DNA of 64,000 bases from Streptosporangium sp040640155. Its GTDB lineage: Bacteria > Actinomycetota > Actinomycetes > Streptosporangiales > Streptosporangiaceae. Location: NCBI RefSeq assembly GCF_040640155.1, contig NZ_JBFABE010000046.1, positions 1 to 64,000 on the forward strand, given 5' to 3'. Made by a program: the position numbers and the translations under genes. Below, piece by piece: positions 42,395-51,225 of this stretch (position 1 is the stretch's first letter; each line of letters starts with the position of its first letter). The notes under the pieces were generated by a model. It was not told the DNA's origin, searched no databases, and saw only the letters and a program-made list of their open reading frames with translations.

Positions 42395-42898
42395 TCAGAA
42401 GTGGGTGGTGATCCCGAACGCGTCGCGGAGCAGGGCCATGTCGTGACGGTCCTGGTCGCCGGGTTCGTATCCCTGATGGAAGTGAACCTGCCGGCCGGCC
42501 GACAGGCAGGGCACCCGCACGCCGTCGATCACGCCTGTGACGAAGCAGTCCGCGGGGTAGGACAGGGTGCCGCCGTCGGTGTCGATCCGCTGGACGGCGG
42601 AGCCGTCCGGAGCGAACAGCAGCGGGTGAAGATCCAGATCATGGCCGTCGCGATCGGTCATGACGAAGCGAGCCGGCCGCCCGGGCGAGACGCCGGGCCG
42701 TTCGACGAACCCGGCCGCCTCCAGCGTCCCGATCAGCAGGGGTTCCTGTTCGACGCGATGCAGCAGGTCGAGGTCACGATGTTCCCGGGTGATCCTGCCG
42801 ACCAGGGCGTCGATGCCCCATCCACCGCCGATCCAGACCTCGCAGCCCGCGTCGCGGAGCAGCGCCGACACCCGTAGCACCTCGCCCGCCTCGAACAC
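42395..42898 (-). CDS. LnuA/AadA-like nucleotidyltransferase
   Basis: This 167-residue protein has the polymerase-beta-type nucleotidyltransferase motif WIGGGWGIDALVGR...HRDLDLLH with its two metal-binding Asp (GGGWGID and DLDL), and HDLDLHPLLF as the third acidic strand. Length and order match lincosamide O-nucleotidyltransferases (LnuA type), so antibiotic modification is possible; related proteins act on other small molecules. The start is GTG 42898. Confidence 0.82.
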   Translation of the reverse strand: MFEAGEVLRVSALLRDAGCEVWIGGGWGIDALVGRITREHRDLDLLHRVEQEPLLIGTLEAAGFVERPGVSPGRPARFVMTDRDGHDLDLHPLLFAPDGSAVQRIDTDGGTLSYPADCFVTGVIDGVRVPCLSAGRQVHFHQGYEPGDQDRHDMALLRDAFGITTHF

Positions 42899-42998
42899 GG
42901 GAACACCCTGACAGTTCCGCCCGGGGCGAGTCGATCGGTTTTCGAGCGGGCCCAGGTGGCGTGAAACGCGCCGGTGGCCCCTGTCCGGCCTTCCGCCC

Positions 42999-44129
42999 TC
43001 ACGTCCGCCAGAGGTGCAGGCAGCGCGCCATGAAGCGGAAGGGGACGGCCTGCCCCCCGGTCTGGTCGACGGTGCCGGCCAGGTGCAGGTCGAGCTCCGG
43101 GCAGTGGAAGAGCCAGGTCCCGGTGACTCCCGAATGGCCGACGAGCGTGACGGGGCGGCGGCCCGCCGACATGAGCCGGCCGAGCGTGAAGAACATGGTG
43201 CCCAGTCCGTACCGGAGGACGGGGATGTTGCGCAGCCGGTTGCGCCGCTCGGTGAGCGGTTCCAGCGAGCGGGGGTCGTCGAAGAGCTCGCCGCCGAGCA
43301 GCGCCCGCTGGAAGGTGAGGAGATCGCCGGTGGTGCTGAACAGGTCGTTGGAGGACTCGATCATCGAGGTCAGCTCCACGCGGCGCCGCTTCGCGTGAAG
43401 CGGTGAGGGCTCCGCGGTCGCCGGATCCGGCGGGAGGCGTCCCGGCAGCCAGGTGTGCGTGAGGCCGAGCGGGCCGAGGATCCGTTCGGTCAGCAGCTCG
43501 GCGAACGACCGGCCGGTCACCGTCTCCACGATGCGGATGAGCAACTGGAAGCCGGTGTCGGAGTAGCGGGCCTTCTGCCGGGCGGCCGTGAGGTCCTGCG
43601 GCGCGAAGTGCGGGCGCTGCTCGCGCGTGATCCGCATCGTGTCCTCGAAGGTCCAGGCCACATCCTGACCGGCGGCGAGGCACTCGTACAGGCTGGGGCC
43701 CTCACCGCGCTTCTCGAAGTGGTCGGGCAGTCCGGACGTGTGACTCGCGAGGTGGCGTACCGTGATCGCGGACGTCCGGTCGACCCCCCCGAGGACATGG
43801 AGCCCGCCGACCGTCTCCGCCGGCAGATAGCCGTCGATCGGCGCGGCCAGATCGAGCTCGCCGCGCTCGTGGGCCTGCAGCACCAGCGTGACGATGAAAC
43901 GCTTGGTGACGCTCGCGACGAAGAACGGGGTCTCGGGACGCGGCGCGTGACCGCCGGGACCGGAGGCGGCGGACCAGCGCAGCCTTCCGTCGCCGCTCCT
44001 GACGGCGACGTTGGCGTGGTGCGCGCCGTGTCGCGTGACGAGGCTCTCCAACAGGCCCGTCAGCCGCGCGCCGACGTCGCCGGGAACGTGATTGTCATGG
44101 GCGGGGATCGTGGCGAGCGGCGATGTCAT
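42999..44129 (-). CDS. Serine hydrolase, class C beta-lactamase/esterase family
   Basis: This 376-residue enzyme has the SxxK motif in FFVASVTKRF, YSD in ARYSDTGFQ (YxN equivalent) and HSG in VGHSGVTG (third motif). These mark the beta-lactamase-fold serine hydrolases (D-Ala-D-Ala carboxypeptidases, EstB-type esterases). No signal peptide is visible, so it is probably cytoplasmic and an esterase or peptidase rather than a true beta-lactamase. It is divergent from a PadR gene, with operator-like dyads between. Confidence 0.88.
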   Translation of the reverse strand: MTSPLATIPAHDNHVPGDVGARLTGLLESLVTRHGAHHANVAVRSGDGRLRWSAASGPGGHAPRPETPFFVASVTKRFIVTLVLQAHERGELDLAAPIDGYLPAETVGGLHVLGGVDRTSAITVRHLASHTSGLPDHFEKRGEGPSLYECLAAGQDVAWTFEDTMRITREQRPHFAPQDLTAARQKARYSDTGFQLLIRIVETVTGRSFAELLTERILGPLGLTHTWLPGRLPPDPATAEPSPLHAKRRRVELTSMIESSNDLFSTTGDLLTFQRALLGGELFDDPRSLEPLTERRNRLRNIPVLRYGLGTMFFTLGRLMSAGRRPVTLVGHSGVTGTWLFHCPELDLHLAGTVDQTGGQAVPFRFMARCLHLWRT

Positions 44130-44259
44130 GTGAATGTTCCCTGTCTCCGTTCCCTGGGCGTGACCCCGGGCGCCGTGTCCTCCGCCCACCGAGGCGGCCG
44201 ACCGGCGTCCGCGACGGCCGTCGTGGCCGTGAGCCCCGTCATCCCGGGGTTCGATGACG

Positions 44260-44277
44260 TGTCTACTAGACATGTCT
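44260..44277. promoter_or_regulatory. Overlapping dyads, probable PadR operator
   Basis: TGTCTACTAGACA (44260-44272) and AGACATGTCT (44268-44277) overlap, giving three TGTCTA-type half-sites, 24 bp before the padR ATG and within the divergent promoter region of the serine hydrolase. Confidence 0.65.
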
Positions 44278-44300
44278 ATGAGAGTCAATAAACTCGACGA

Positions 44301-44840
44301 ATGGCCCATGTGATCCTCGGTCTGCTCCTGATCGCCCCGCAGACCTTCTACGACCTCATCAAGGGATTCGAGGCCGGCGTCGCGCTCTTCTACAGCGCCA
44401 GCTCCGGCAGCATCAAGCGCGCGCTGGACACCCTGCTCGCGCGGGGACTCATCGAGGTCGCCAGCGTCGAGGCCGGAGGCCGGGGACGGAAGGTGTACCG
44501 CCTGACCGACGCCGGTCGCCAGGAGTTCCGCGCGTGGATGACGGGGGACCTGACCGGGCCCGATCTGGAGACCGCGGCGCTGTCCAGGCTCTACTTCCTC
44601 GGCCTGCTGGAGCCCGCCGAACGCGTGCCGGTGCTCCGCCGCGTCACGGCGCGCATCGAGGCCGACCTCGCCGCGCTCTCGGCCCTCGACGCGCACCTCG
44701 ACACCCTGGACGTCTCCGCCGAGCACCGCGACCTCGCCGTCCACCAGCGCGCGACGCTCGCCTACGGCATCGCCTCACACCGCTTCGCGCTCGACTGGTT
44801 CCGCGACCACATCGACCGCCAGGAGACGCCGGACCGGTGA
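44301..44840 (+). CDS. PadR-family transcriptional regulator
   Basis: This 179-residue PadR protein has an N-terminal winged helix (HVILGLLLIAPQTFYDLIKGF, GSIKRALDTLLARGLIEV) and a C-terminal helical dimerisation domain (PadR/VirR type). Such proteins repress divergent genes until a ligand binds. It faces the serine hydrolase gene across about 170 bp with operator-like dyads. The spacing suggests it controls both genes. Confidence 0.92.
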   Translation: MAHVILGLLLIAPQTFYDLIKGFEAGVALFYSASSGSIKRALDTLLARGLIEVASVEAGGRGRKVYRLTDAGRQEFRAWMTGDLTGPDLETAALSRLYFLGLLEPAERVPVLRRVTARIEADLAALSALDAHLDTLDVSAEHRDLAVHQRATLAYGIASHRFALDWFRDHIDRQETPDR

Positions 44841-45191
44841 CACCGGGGCCCTTCCGTTCGTGATCGAGATGCTTCATGCTGCTGACCTCGCCGGTCATGG
44901 TGGCGAGCGGTCGGGAGCGACGGCGCACGAAGACGAGGGGCATGTCCTTGTTGCTGATCATGGCGTTGGTGGCCCTGCCGGCGCTCGGCACGGCCGCTCC
45001 GCCGGATCGCCGGGTGCGACCGCCCACGGACACCGAACCCCTCGTGCCGGGTGAACCGCCGCCTGAACGCCGCTGCCGGTTCGCCGACCACGCCGACCAC
45101 GCCGATCACGCCGACAGGGCCGGGCGGCCGATGACCGACGACCCGTCCGGGTAGGCCGGACCCGTGTCCTCACCTTTGGAGACAGATTTCG
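44841..45191. other. Intergenic region with a possible coding relic
   Basis: No complete gene is convincing. On the minus strand, codon use around 44870-44970 looks coding (ISNKDMPLVFVRRRSRPLAT) but has no clear start, ribosome site or partner domain; it may be a relic. A short tandem repeat ccgatcacg/ccgaccacg occurs at 45079-45114. TTTGGAGAC before 45192 may serve the next gene. Confidence 0.4.
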
Positions 45192-45875
45192 ATGCGTCTA
45201 CATCCAGGCGAGCCCGAGGCCGTCGGCTGGCGGGTGGTGAGCGTGCTCGACGCCGTCCGGCGGCTGCGCGACGCGTCCCCCGACGTCGTCGGACGCCCGC
45301 GGGTGATCGCGATCGACGGCCGCGGCGGTGCCGGCAAGACGACCCTGGCCGAGCGGCTACGCAAGGTGGTGCCCGGCTCCGCCGTCGTGCACACCGACGA
45401 CATCGCCTGGAACCACGCCTGCTTCGACTGGGGCGCCGTGCTCGTCGAGAACGTCCTGCGACCTCTGCACCGGGGTGAGGCGGTGGACTTCCGCCCCGAT
45501 GCCTGGATCACCCACGACCGGCCCGGATCGATCACCGTTCCCGCCGGTGCCGACGTCGTCTGGGTCGAGGGCACCGGCATCATCCGCGAAGAGCTCGCCC
45601 CGTGGCTGGACGCCTCGGTGTGGATGCAGGGCGACCTCGACGAGCAGGAGCGCCTGCTGGTCGTCCGCGACGGTGACTCCCCCGAGCAGTCGGAGCACGT
45701 GGCGAACTGGCTGCTGGAGGAACTGCCGTTCCTGCTGCGGGAACAGCCGTGGGCCCGAGCCACCGTGATCGTCGCCGGTCCTCCGTGGATCGGCCACGAC
45801 CCGGACACCGAGCTGGTCGTCGCCCCGCCGACCGGCCCCCAGGCCGCGACCCGCCCGCGGGACGCGGGATCCTGA
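45192..45875 (+). CDS. Uridine-kinase-like P-loop kinase
   Basis: This 227-residue protein has Walker A in AIDGRGGAGKTTLAERL (about 41-57), a following HTDDIAWNH with the catalytic Asp, and a lid-like region DEQERLLVVRDGDSP. It belongs to the uridine kinase/ATP-binding-protein group found in many actinomycetes. The substrate is a nucleoside or other small alcohol, unproven. It stands alone, convergent with the XRE regulator. Confidence 0.82.
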   Translation: MRLHPGEPEAVGWRVVSVLDAVRRLRDASPDVVGRPRVIAIDGRGGAGKTTLAERLRKVVPGSAVVHTDDIAWNHACFDWGAVLVENVLRPLHRGEAVDFRPDAWITHDRPGSITVPAGADVVWVEGTGIIREELAPWLDASVWMQGDLDEQERLLVVRDGDSPEQSEHVANWLLEELPFLLREQPWARATVIVAGPPWIGHDPDTELVVAPPTGPQAATRPRDAGS

Positions 45876-45929
45876 GCCGGGACCCGCATCCTGACCTGGG
45901 CATTTGAGCGTGGGACGGGCGCCGATGAG

Positions 45930-47060
45930 TCAAGCGGTGATCCGGGTCATCTCCCGCAGTTCCCCCCGGGTCGACTCGCAGTCCATCGCTCGCAGCCGGG
46001 CCAGCACAGGTTCGGCGTCCGCGTTGAGCCGCAGCTCCTCCGGGCAGTCCTCGACGATCCGCCACAGCAGCGTCATGGCCGCGCTCGAGTCGCCGTCCAT
46101 CGCGTGCGCGCCGGCCACGGCCAGCAGGTGCCGCGCCCGGCGGTCCTTGTCGGGCAGCCGGTCGGTGTCGACGCCCGCCGCGAGGCGGATCGCCTGCGCG
46201 TACCGGCCCATCCGGACCGCGACCGCCACCCGGTGCAGGTCCACCTCCAGCGCGAACTCCGGGCCCAGCCGGTCACCGACCTTGCGGGCGTGGTTCAGCA
46301 GTTCCTCGACCCGCAGCACGTCGCTCTCCTCGGCGGCGGCGAGCGCGGCCGTCAGGTAGCAGAGCCCGGTGACCTCCGGTGACTCGGGCCGGTCGTCGAT
46401 CACCGCCAGGCACAGCCAGCGCGCGTCGGCGTACCGGCCGAGCGAGACGAGCACGCCCGCCATCTCGGCCCGGGTGATCGGCGAGCCCGCCGAGGCGGCC
46501 ACCGCGCGGTCGGCGGCGACCAGGGCCAGCGCGTGCCGGCCGCGGCTTCGCAGCAGCGCCGTGAACAGCCGGTACACCTGGGTGAGGACGGCCGTACCGG
46601 CTTCCCGGTCCGCGCCGGTGGCGACCCTGACCGACAGGTCGGCCATCGACAGCAGCGGCGGCAGGCGGCGGCGCGTCTCGGTGTAGCGCTGGGGCGAGCG
46701 CTGCCAGACCTCCCACGCCGTCATCACGTGGTGCCGCACCCGTGGCACGCTCTCGGCCGCCTCGCCGGTGAAACGGCCGGGCAGCAGCAGCGCGTTCCCG
46801 ACCTCGTCGGATTCGCCGTGGTCACAGGCGAGCGGGAGCTTCGTCCGGCCGCCGACGAACTCGGAGAGATCCTCGACGCGGAGCACCTCGGCGATCCGCA
46901 TGATGGTCGACAGCCGATCCAGGGGTCTCACCCCGTTCTCGACCAGGCGGAGCCATTCCTCGCTGCAGCCGACCAGGTCGGCCAGAATTCTCCGGGTAAG
47001 GCCGCGTGAACGGCGCCTGGCCATGATGCGCGCGCCGTCAACCAAGAAATCGCCGGCCAT
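45930..47060 (-). CDS. XRE-family regulator with TPR-like C-terminus
   Basis: This 376-residue protein has an N-terminal helix-turn-helix (residues about 8-60; SRGLTRRILADLVGCSEEWL, then RLVENGVRPLDRLSTIMRIAE) and a long helical C-terminus of TPR-like repeats (about 130-370). The layout is the actinomycete version of peptide- or metabolite-sensing XRE regulators. It is divergent, across 105 bp, from a 45-residue ORF and the desulfurase-methyltransferase fusion, which are the probable targets. Confidence 0.87.
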   Translation of the reverse strand: MAGDFLVDGARIMARRRSRGLTRRILADLVGCSEEWLRLVENGVRPLDRLSTIMRIAEVLRVEDLSEFVGGRTKLPLACDHGESDEVGNALLLPGRFTGEAAESVPRVRHHVMTAWEVWQRSPQRYTETRRRLPPLLSMADLSVRVATGADREAGTAVLTQVYRLFTALLRSRGRHALALVAADRAVAASAGSPITRAEMAGVLVSLGRYADARWLCLAVIDDRPESPEVTGLCYLTAALAAAEESDVLRVEELLNHARKVGDRLGPEFALEVDLHRVAVAVRMGRYAQAIRLAAGVDTDRLPDKDRRARHLLAVAGAHAMDGDSSAAMTLLWRIVEDCPEELRLNADAEPVLARLRAMDCESTRGELREMTRITA

Positions 47061-47118
47061 GCCGCCACATTAGGTGAGGAATTCAAAGCCCTCGGTGGCC
47101 AAAAATGACGGTGATTTC

Positions 47119-47146
47119 TTGCCACCCTACCCACCTGAAATATAGG
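47119..47146 (+). promoter_or_regulatory. Promoter for the mini-ORF and fusion gene
   Basis: TTGCCA and TATAGG are 16 bases apart. Transcription would start near 47153, just before the GGAGGG ribosome site of the mini-ORF. The region is AT-rich relative to its surroundings. Confidence 0.5.
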
Positions 47147-47165
47147 TTATTCTGGAGGGTTCACC

Positions 47166-47303
47166 ATGACGCAACTCCAGTTGGATCCAGCCTGCCGGGC
47201 TCCGCCGACACTGCCGCTACACCATTCGGCAGGAGGAGACCACGATGGCGATCGACGTCGAGTCGATTCGGAAGGAATTCCCGTTCTTCGAAACCGCCCC
47301 TGA
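47166..47303 (+). CDS. Short Cys-containing ORF (45 residues), possible leader or precursor peptide
   Basis: The first ATG after the promoter is preceded by GGAGGG with ideal 6-base spacing. It encodes a 45-residue peptide beginning MTQLQLDPACRAPPTLPLHH, then a Gly/Asp/Arg-rich end. It overlaps the first 59 bases of the fusion gene in another frame. With one Cys and no similarity that I recognise, it could be a leader controlling the fusion gene (coupling or cysteine-responsive attenuation), a modified-peptide precursor, or chance. The strong ribosome site argues against chance. Confidence 0.5.
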   Translation: MTQLQLDPACRAPPTLPLHHSAGGDHDGDRRRVDSEGIPVLRNRP

Positions 47304-49281
47304 CGGTTCCCGCCCACCCGTATACCTCGACAGCGCCGCCACCACGCAGAAACCCGCCGTCGTCCTGGACGCGTTGAACCACTACTACATCCGCACCAAC
47401 GCGAACGTGCACCGGGGCGTGTACCGGCTGGCCGTACAGGCGACCGAGCTGTACGAAGGGGCGCGCAACACGATCGCCACGTTCGTGCGCGCACCGCGAG
47501 CCGAGGAGATCGTGTTCACCAAGAACGCGACCGAGGCCGTCAACCTGCTGGCCAACGCGTTCGTCTGGGCGGACGGGCGGCTCCGCGTCGGCCCCGGCGA
47601 CGAGATCGTCCTGACCGAGATGGAGCACCACTCCAACCTGGTCCCCTGGCGGCTGCTGGCCGAGCGGGTGGGGGCGAAGGTCAGGTACCTCGGCATCACC
47701 GACGACGGCCGCCTGGACCTCTCCGACCTGAACGAGAAGATCAACGAGCGGACCAAGGTCGTCGCGGTCGTGCACGCCTCGAACATCCTGGGCACGGTGA
47801 ACCCGGTCGCGACGATCGCCGCCCGCGCGCGCGAGGTCGGCGCCCTGACGGTCGTCGACGCGGCCCAGTCGGTCCCGCACCTCGGCATCGACGTCACCGC
47901 GCTGGGAGCCGACTTCGTCACGTTCTCCGGCCACAAGATGTGCGGCCCCACCGGAATCGGCGCCCTGTGGGGCAGGTACGAACTCCTCGAGGCGCTCCCG
48001 CCCTTCCTCGGCGGCGGCGAGATGATCGAGAACGTCTCGGTGGACGCCATGTACTACGCCGCGCCCCCGCTCAAGTTCGAGGCCGGCACACCCCCGGTCG
48101 CGCAGGCCGTCGGCCTCGGTGCCGCCTGCGACTTCCTGAGCGGGATCGGCATGGACGCGATCGCCGCCCACGACCAGGCCCTGATCGAGTACGCCCTGGA
48201 CCGGTTCGGCGACGTGCCCGGCATCCGCTTCATCGGCCCGACCGACACCGCGAACCGGCTGCCGCTGCTGTCGTTCGTGGTGGACGGCATCCCGCTGCAG
48301 CGCATGCGCGCGATCCTGGACGAGGCGGGCATCGCCGTCCGGTCCGGCAACCACTGCGCGCAGCTCGCGTGCAGCCGGTTCGGCGTCCCCGCCGCGATCC
48401 GGGCCTCGTTCTACCTGTACAACTCCCCCGACGAGGTCGACGTCCTGGCCGAGACCCTGGAGACGGCCACGCGGTCCAGGACCGCCGTGACCGCGGACAC
48501 CTCCTTCGACGTCGGCCGGGTACGGCCGTACAAGGACGTCCTGCTCCCGTCGATCTTCCAGCCGTGGGCGGAGCACCTGGTCGAGGCGCTGGCGCCGGCC
48601 CCCGGCACCAAGGCGCTCGACATCGGCACCGGCCCCGGCACCGTCGCCCGGGTGCTGGCCAAGGCGGTCGGCCCCACCGGCACCGTGGTCGGCACCGACC
48701 TCAACCCCGCCATGCTCGCCCTCGCCGCCGAATCACCCGCCGTCGACGGCGCCCCCGTCCAGTACGTGGAGTGCGGCGCCACCCCGCTGCACGTCTCCGA
48801 CCAGGCGTTCGATCTGATCACCATGCAGCAGGTCCTGCAGTTCGTCCCCGATCGCGGCGCGGCGCTGGCCGAGATGCGGCGGGCCGCCCGCCCCGGCGCG
48901 CGGATCGCCGTCGCCACCTGGCAGCCGCTGCACCGCAATCCGCTCTTCCGCGCCCTGCACGACGCCGTCGCCACCGTCCTCGGCCCCGGCGAGGCGGAGC
49001 TCTTCGAGGAACCGTGGTCCTTGTCCGGGATCGAGGTCGCCACGCTGGCGAAGGAGGCCGGTTTCGTCGACGTCGAACTCCTCGAGTGGACGCTGCCGGT
49101 CACCGTTCCCGGCGGACCCGACGCGATCTGCTGCCTGTTCGACTTCTCCGCGGTCGGCCCGTACATCGGTTCGCGCCGCGCCGACCTCACGGCCGCCGTA
49201 CGGGCGAACCTGGCGCACCGCACGGACGAGACCGGCGTCCACTCGGAGACCGCGGTGACCCTGGTGACCGCCCGGGCCTGA
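47245..49281 (+). CDS. Cysteine desulfurase (SufS-like) fused to SAM-dependent methyltransferase
   Basis: This 678-residue protein joins two enzymes. Residues 1-410 are a class V PLP desulfurase of SufS type: FPFFE start, YLDSAATTQKP, TEMEHHSNLVPW, PLP Lys231 in FSGHKMCGPTG, and the persulfide Cys371 in RSGNHCAQL. Residues about 415-678 are a class I methyltransferase with ALDIGTGPGTVA (motif I near 456) and TDLNPAMLALA. Stand-alone SufS is about 410 residues, so this is a true fusion, with no stop or ribosome site between. No other suf gene is near, so general Fe-S assembly is unlikely. Sulfur transfer followed by methylation (for example a methylthio group on a specialised product) is a reasonable guess. 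AGGAGGAG precedes the ATG. Confidence 0.9.
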   Translation: MAIDVESIRKEFPFFETAPDGSRPPVYLDSAATTQKPAVVLDALNHYYIRTNANVHRGVYRLAVQATELYEGARNTIATFVRAPRAEEIVFTKNATEAVNLLANAFVWADGRLRVGPGDEIVLTEMEHHSNLVPWRLLAERVGAKVRYLGITDDGRLDLSDLNEKINERTKVVAVVHASNILGTVNPVATIAARAREVGALTVVDAAQSVPHLGIDVTALGADFVTFSGHKMCGPTGIGALWGRYELLEALPPFLGGGEMIENVSVDAMYYAAPPLKFEAGTPPVAQAVGLGAACDFLSGIGMDAIAAHDQALIEYALDRFGDVPGIRFIGPTDTANRLPLLSFVVDGIPLQRMRAILDEAGIAVRSGNHCAQLACSRFGVPAAIRASFYLYNSPDEVDVLAETLETATRSRTAVTADTSFDVGRVRPYKDVLLPSIFQPWAEHLVEALAPAPGTKALDIGTGPGTVARVLAKAVGPTGTVVGTDLNPAMLALAAESPAVDGAPVQYVECGATPLHVSDQAFDLITMQQVLQFVPDRGAALAEMRRAARPGARIAVATWQPLHRNPLFRALHDAVATVLGPGEAELFEEPWSLSGIEVATLAKEAGFVDVELLEWTLPVTVPGGPDAICCLFDFSAVGPYIGSRRADLTAAVRANLAHRTDETGVHSETAVTLVTARA

Positions 49282-49298
49282 CCGCCGCCCCTTCCCGC

Positions 49299-49330
49299 GG
49301 AAGGCCACCTCCCGGCGGGGGTGGCCTTCC
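49299..49330 (+). terminator. Hairpin terminator after the fusion gene
   Basis: GGAAGGCCACC and GGTGGCCTTCC form an 11-bp perfect stem with a 10-base loop, 18 bases past the stop. Confidence 0.85.
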
Positions 49331-49436
49331 CGGCACCCCGAAGGCCCGGGTCGGGAATCCATCGATGTCCTGCCACCCCAAGCCGCGGCTCGTGAGGCTG
49401 AGCGGGGTCGTGCGCGTGTGACGGGCGACGAGGCCG

Positions 49437-50045
49437 TCAGGGGAGCCAGCCGTTGTCGACGGCGATGCGGGCGGCGTCGGCGCGGCCGGTGGCGCCGAGC
49501 TTGGCCACGATGGCGCTCAGGTGGTTGCGGACCGTTCCGGGGGACAGGTGGGTGCGCCGGGCGATCACCGCGACCGGGGTGTCGAGCTCCGCGAGCCGCA
49601 GCACCTCCAGCTCCCGCGGGGTCAACGGGCACGGGGGCGCGGTCAGCGCGTCGGCGGCCATCGCCGGGTCCACGTACCGGCTCCCCCGGTGGACCCGTCT
49701 GATCACGTCGGCGAGCTGTCCGCCGGGCGAGCCCTTGGGCAGGAAGCCCTTGGCCCCGGCGTCCAGCGCGCGCTTCAGCATCGAGGGCTTGCCGTACCCG
49801 GTGAGGATGATCACCGCGCAGGCGGGCAGCGCCCTGGAGATCTCGGCGGCGACGCCGACGCCGTCCAGCCGGGGCATCTGCAGGTCGACCACGGCGACGT
49901 CGGGGCGGTGGGTCAGCGCCTCCTCCACGGCCGCGCGGCCGTCGCCGGCCTGGGCCACCACCTCCAGGTCGACCTCGAGGGACACCAGCGCGGCCAGGGC
50001 CGTCCTGATCAGTTCCTCGTCGTCGGCGAGGAGCACCCTGATCAC
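49437..50045 (-). CDS. NarL/LuxR-type response regulator
   Basis: This 202-residue regulator has a receiver domain (LLADDEELIRTALAALV, phosphorylated Asp in VAVVDLQMPRLDG, K in GAKGFLPKGSP) and a LuxR DNA-binding domain (LTPRELEVLRLAELDTPVAV, LSPGTVRNHLSAIVAKLG). GTG 50045 overlaps the stop of the histidine kinase gene (GTGA); the open frame further upstream is antisense. It completes a DesK/DesR-like two-component system. Confidence 0.95.
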   Translation of the reverse strand: MIRVLLADDEELIRTALAALVSLEVDLEVVAQAGDGRAAVEEALTHRPDVAVVDLQMPRLDGVGVAAEISRALPACAVIILTGYGKPSMLKRALDAGAKGFLPKGSPGGQLADVIRRVHRGSRYVDPAMAADALTAPPCPLTPRELEVLRLAELDTPVAVIARRTHLSPGTVRNHLSAIVAKLGATGRADAARIAVDNGWLP

Positions 50046-51196
50046 GAGGGCACCGGCATGGCCGACTCCAGGACGAACAACCCGCCGTCGGCGCGGACGT
50101 CCAGCGTGCCGCCCGTCTCGGCGAGGCGCTCCCGCAGGCCGCGCAGCCCGGAGCTGTGGCGGTCGGGCCGCACGGCGGCGGCGCCGTCGTTGGTCACGGT
50201 CATCCGTACCTCGTCGTCGTGGCGGGACAGCTCTATGGAGCACCAGCTCGCCGTGCTGTGCCTGAGGACGTTGGTGCCGGCCTCACGCAGGACCATGCTG
50301 AGCGGGGCGGCGACGTCGACCGGCAGTTCGCCGGTCCGGTCGGTGACCGTGCACCGTATCCCCGAGGAACGGAGGACCCGCGAGACCTCGTCGAGCTCAC
50401 CGCGGAGATCGACCGTGCGGTACCCGTGGACCGCCTTGCGGAGGTCGGCGAGCGCGGAGGCGGCCAGCAGGCGCACGGCCGCGGCCTCCTGCTCGGCACG
50501 GGCGGCGTCGACGGAGACGAGCCTCTCGGCCAGTTCGGCCTTCAGGGCGATCACCGAGAGGGTGTGGCCGAGCAGGTCGTGCACGTCGCGCCCGAACCGC
50601 AGCCGTTCCCGGGCGGCGGCCAGCCGCCCCTGCGCGGAGTTCTCCTCCTGGGCGGCGATCAGGAGGTTCCACAGCCAGGCGTGCAGACCGGTGACGCCGA
50701 TGGTCATCACCCCGAAGCCGACGGTCGTCACCAGGTACTCGACGAGGGGCCCGCCGCTCCACCAGCCCACGACGCCGGAGACGGCGACGGCCGCGGCCAT
50801 GACCGCGACCGCCGTGGCCCGCCCGCCGAGAAGGGGCGCGGTGCCGACGATCGAGGCGCCCACCCACGCCCACGTCTTCCAGTCGCCACCCCCCAGCGGG
50901 GCGGTAAGCGGGACCGACAGGGCCGCCGCCGTCGCGAACCCCGCCAGCAGCCGGCGGTGAACGGCCTGCGACAGCGACGGCGTGACCGCCGCGTACAGGA
51001 CCGCGGCCTGCGCCGCGGCGAAGACGAGGATGCCCGTGGCGCCGAGCGCGATCCGCAGCGGATCGGTCTCCACGCCGAGGCCGAAACCCGGCATGGCCAA
51101 AGTCATGAGCACGGCGGTGGCCAGCGAGCCCAGGGTCGCCACCCTGACCCATCGCAGCCGCTGCCGGAACACACCGGTGATTGTAATTCGTCGCAT
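50042..51196 (-). CDS. DesK/NarX-type sensor histidine kinase
   Basis: This 384-residue sensor has five or six N-terminal membrane helices (about 15-185), a HisKA_3 dimerisation box with phosphorylated His (FGRDVHDLLGHTLSVIALKAE), and a C-terminal ATP-binding domain (REAGTNVLRHSTAS as N box, SSGLRGLRERLAETGG). CAGGGAGG precedes the ATG. It is co-transcribed with its response regulator, and a membrane protein gene lies just upstream on the same strand. Confidence 0.94.
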   Translation of the reverse strand: MRRITITGVFRQRLRWVRVATLGSLATAVLMTLAMPGFGLGVETDPLRIALGATGILVFAAAQAAVLYAAVTPSLSQAVHRRLLAGFATAAALSVPLTAPLGGGDWKTWAWVGASIVGTAPLLGGRATAVAVMAAAVAVSGVVGWWSGGPLVEYLVTTVGFGVMTIGVTGLHAWLWNLLIAAQEENSAQGRLAAARERLRFGRDVHDLLGHTLSVIALKAELAERLVSVDAARAEQEAAAVRLLAASALADLRKAVHGYRTVDLRGELDEVSRVLRSSGIRCTVTDRTGELPVDVAAPLSMVLREAGTNVLRHSTASWCSIELSRHDDEVRMTVTNDGAAAVRPDRHSSGLRGLRERLAETGGTLDVRADGGLFVLESAMPVPS

Positions 51197-51225
51197 GGTT
51201 CCTCCCTGTGCCGGTGCGGCGGACC

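Noticed and set aside
42395..44129. Antibiotic-resistance island (nucleotidyltransferase plus beta-lactamase-fold enzyme)
   Set aside because: The genes are separately regulated, have host-like codon use and no mobile sequences around them, and the hydrolase lacks an export signal.
44866..45033. Coding-like minus-strand stretch ISNKDMPLVFVRRRSRPLAT
   Set aside because: Codon use looks real, but there is no ribosome site, no domain and no matching continuation. Too weak for a gene call.
47166..47303. Naming the 45-residue mini-ORF as a known RiPP precursor or cysteine leader
   Set aside because: Neither a recognised leader motif nor a run of Cys codons is present. Only the start signal and position support it.
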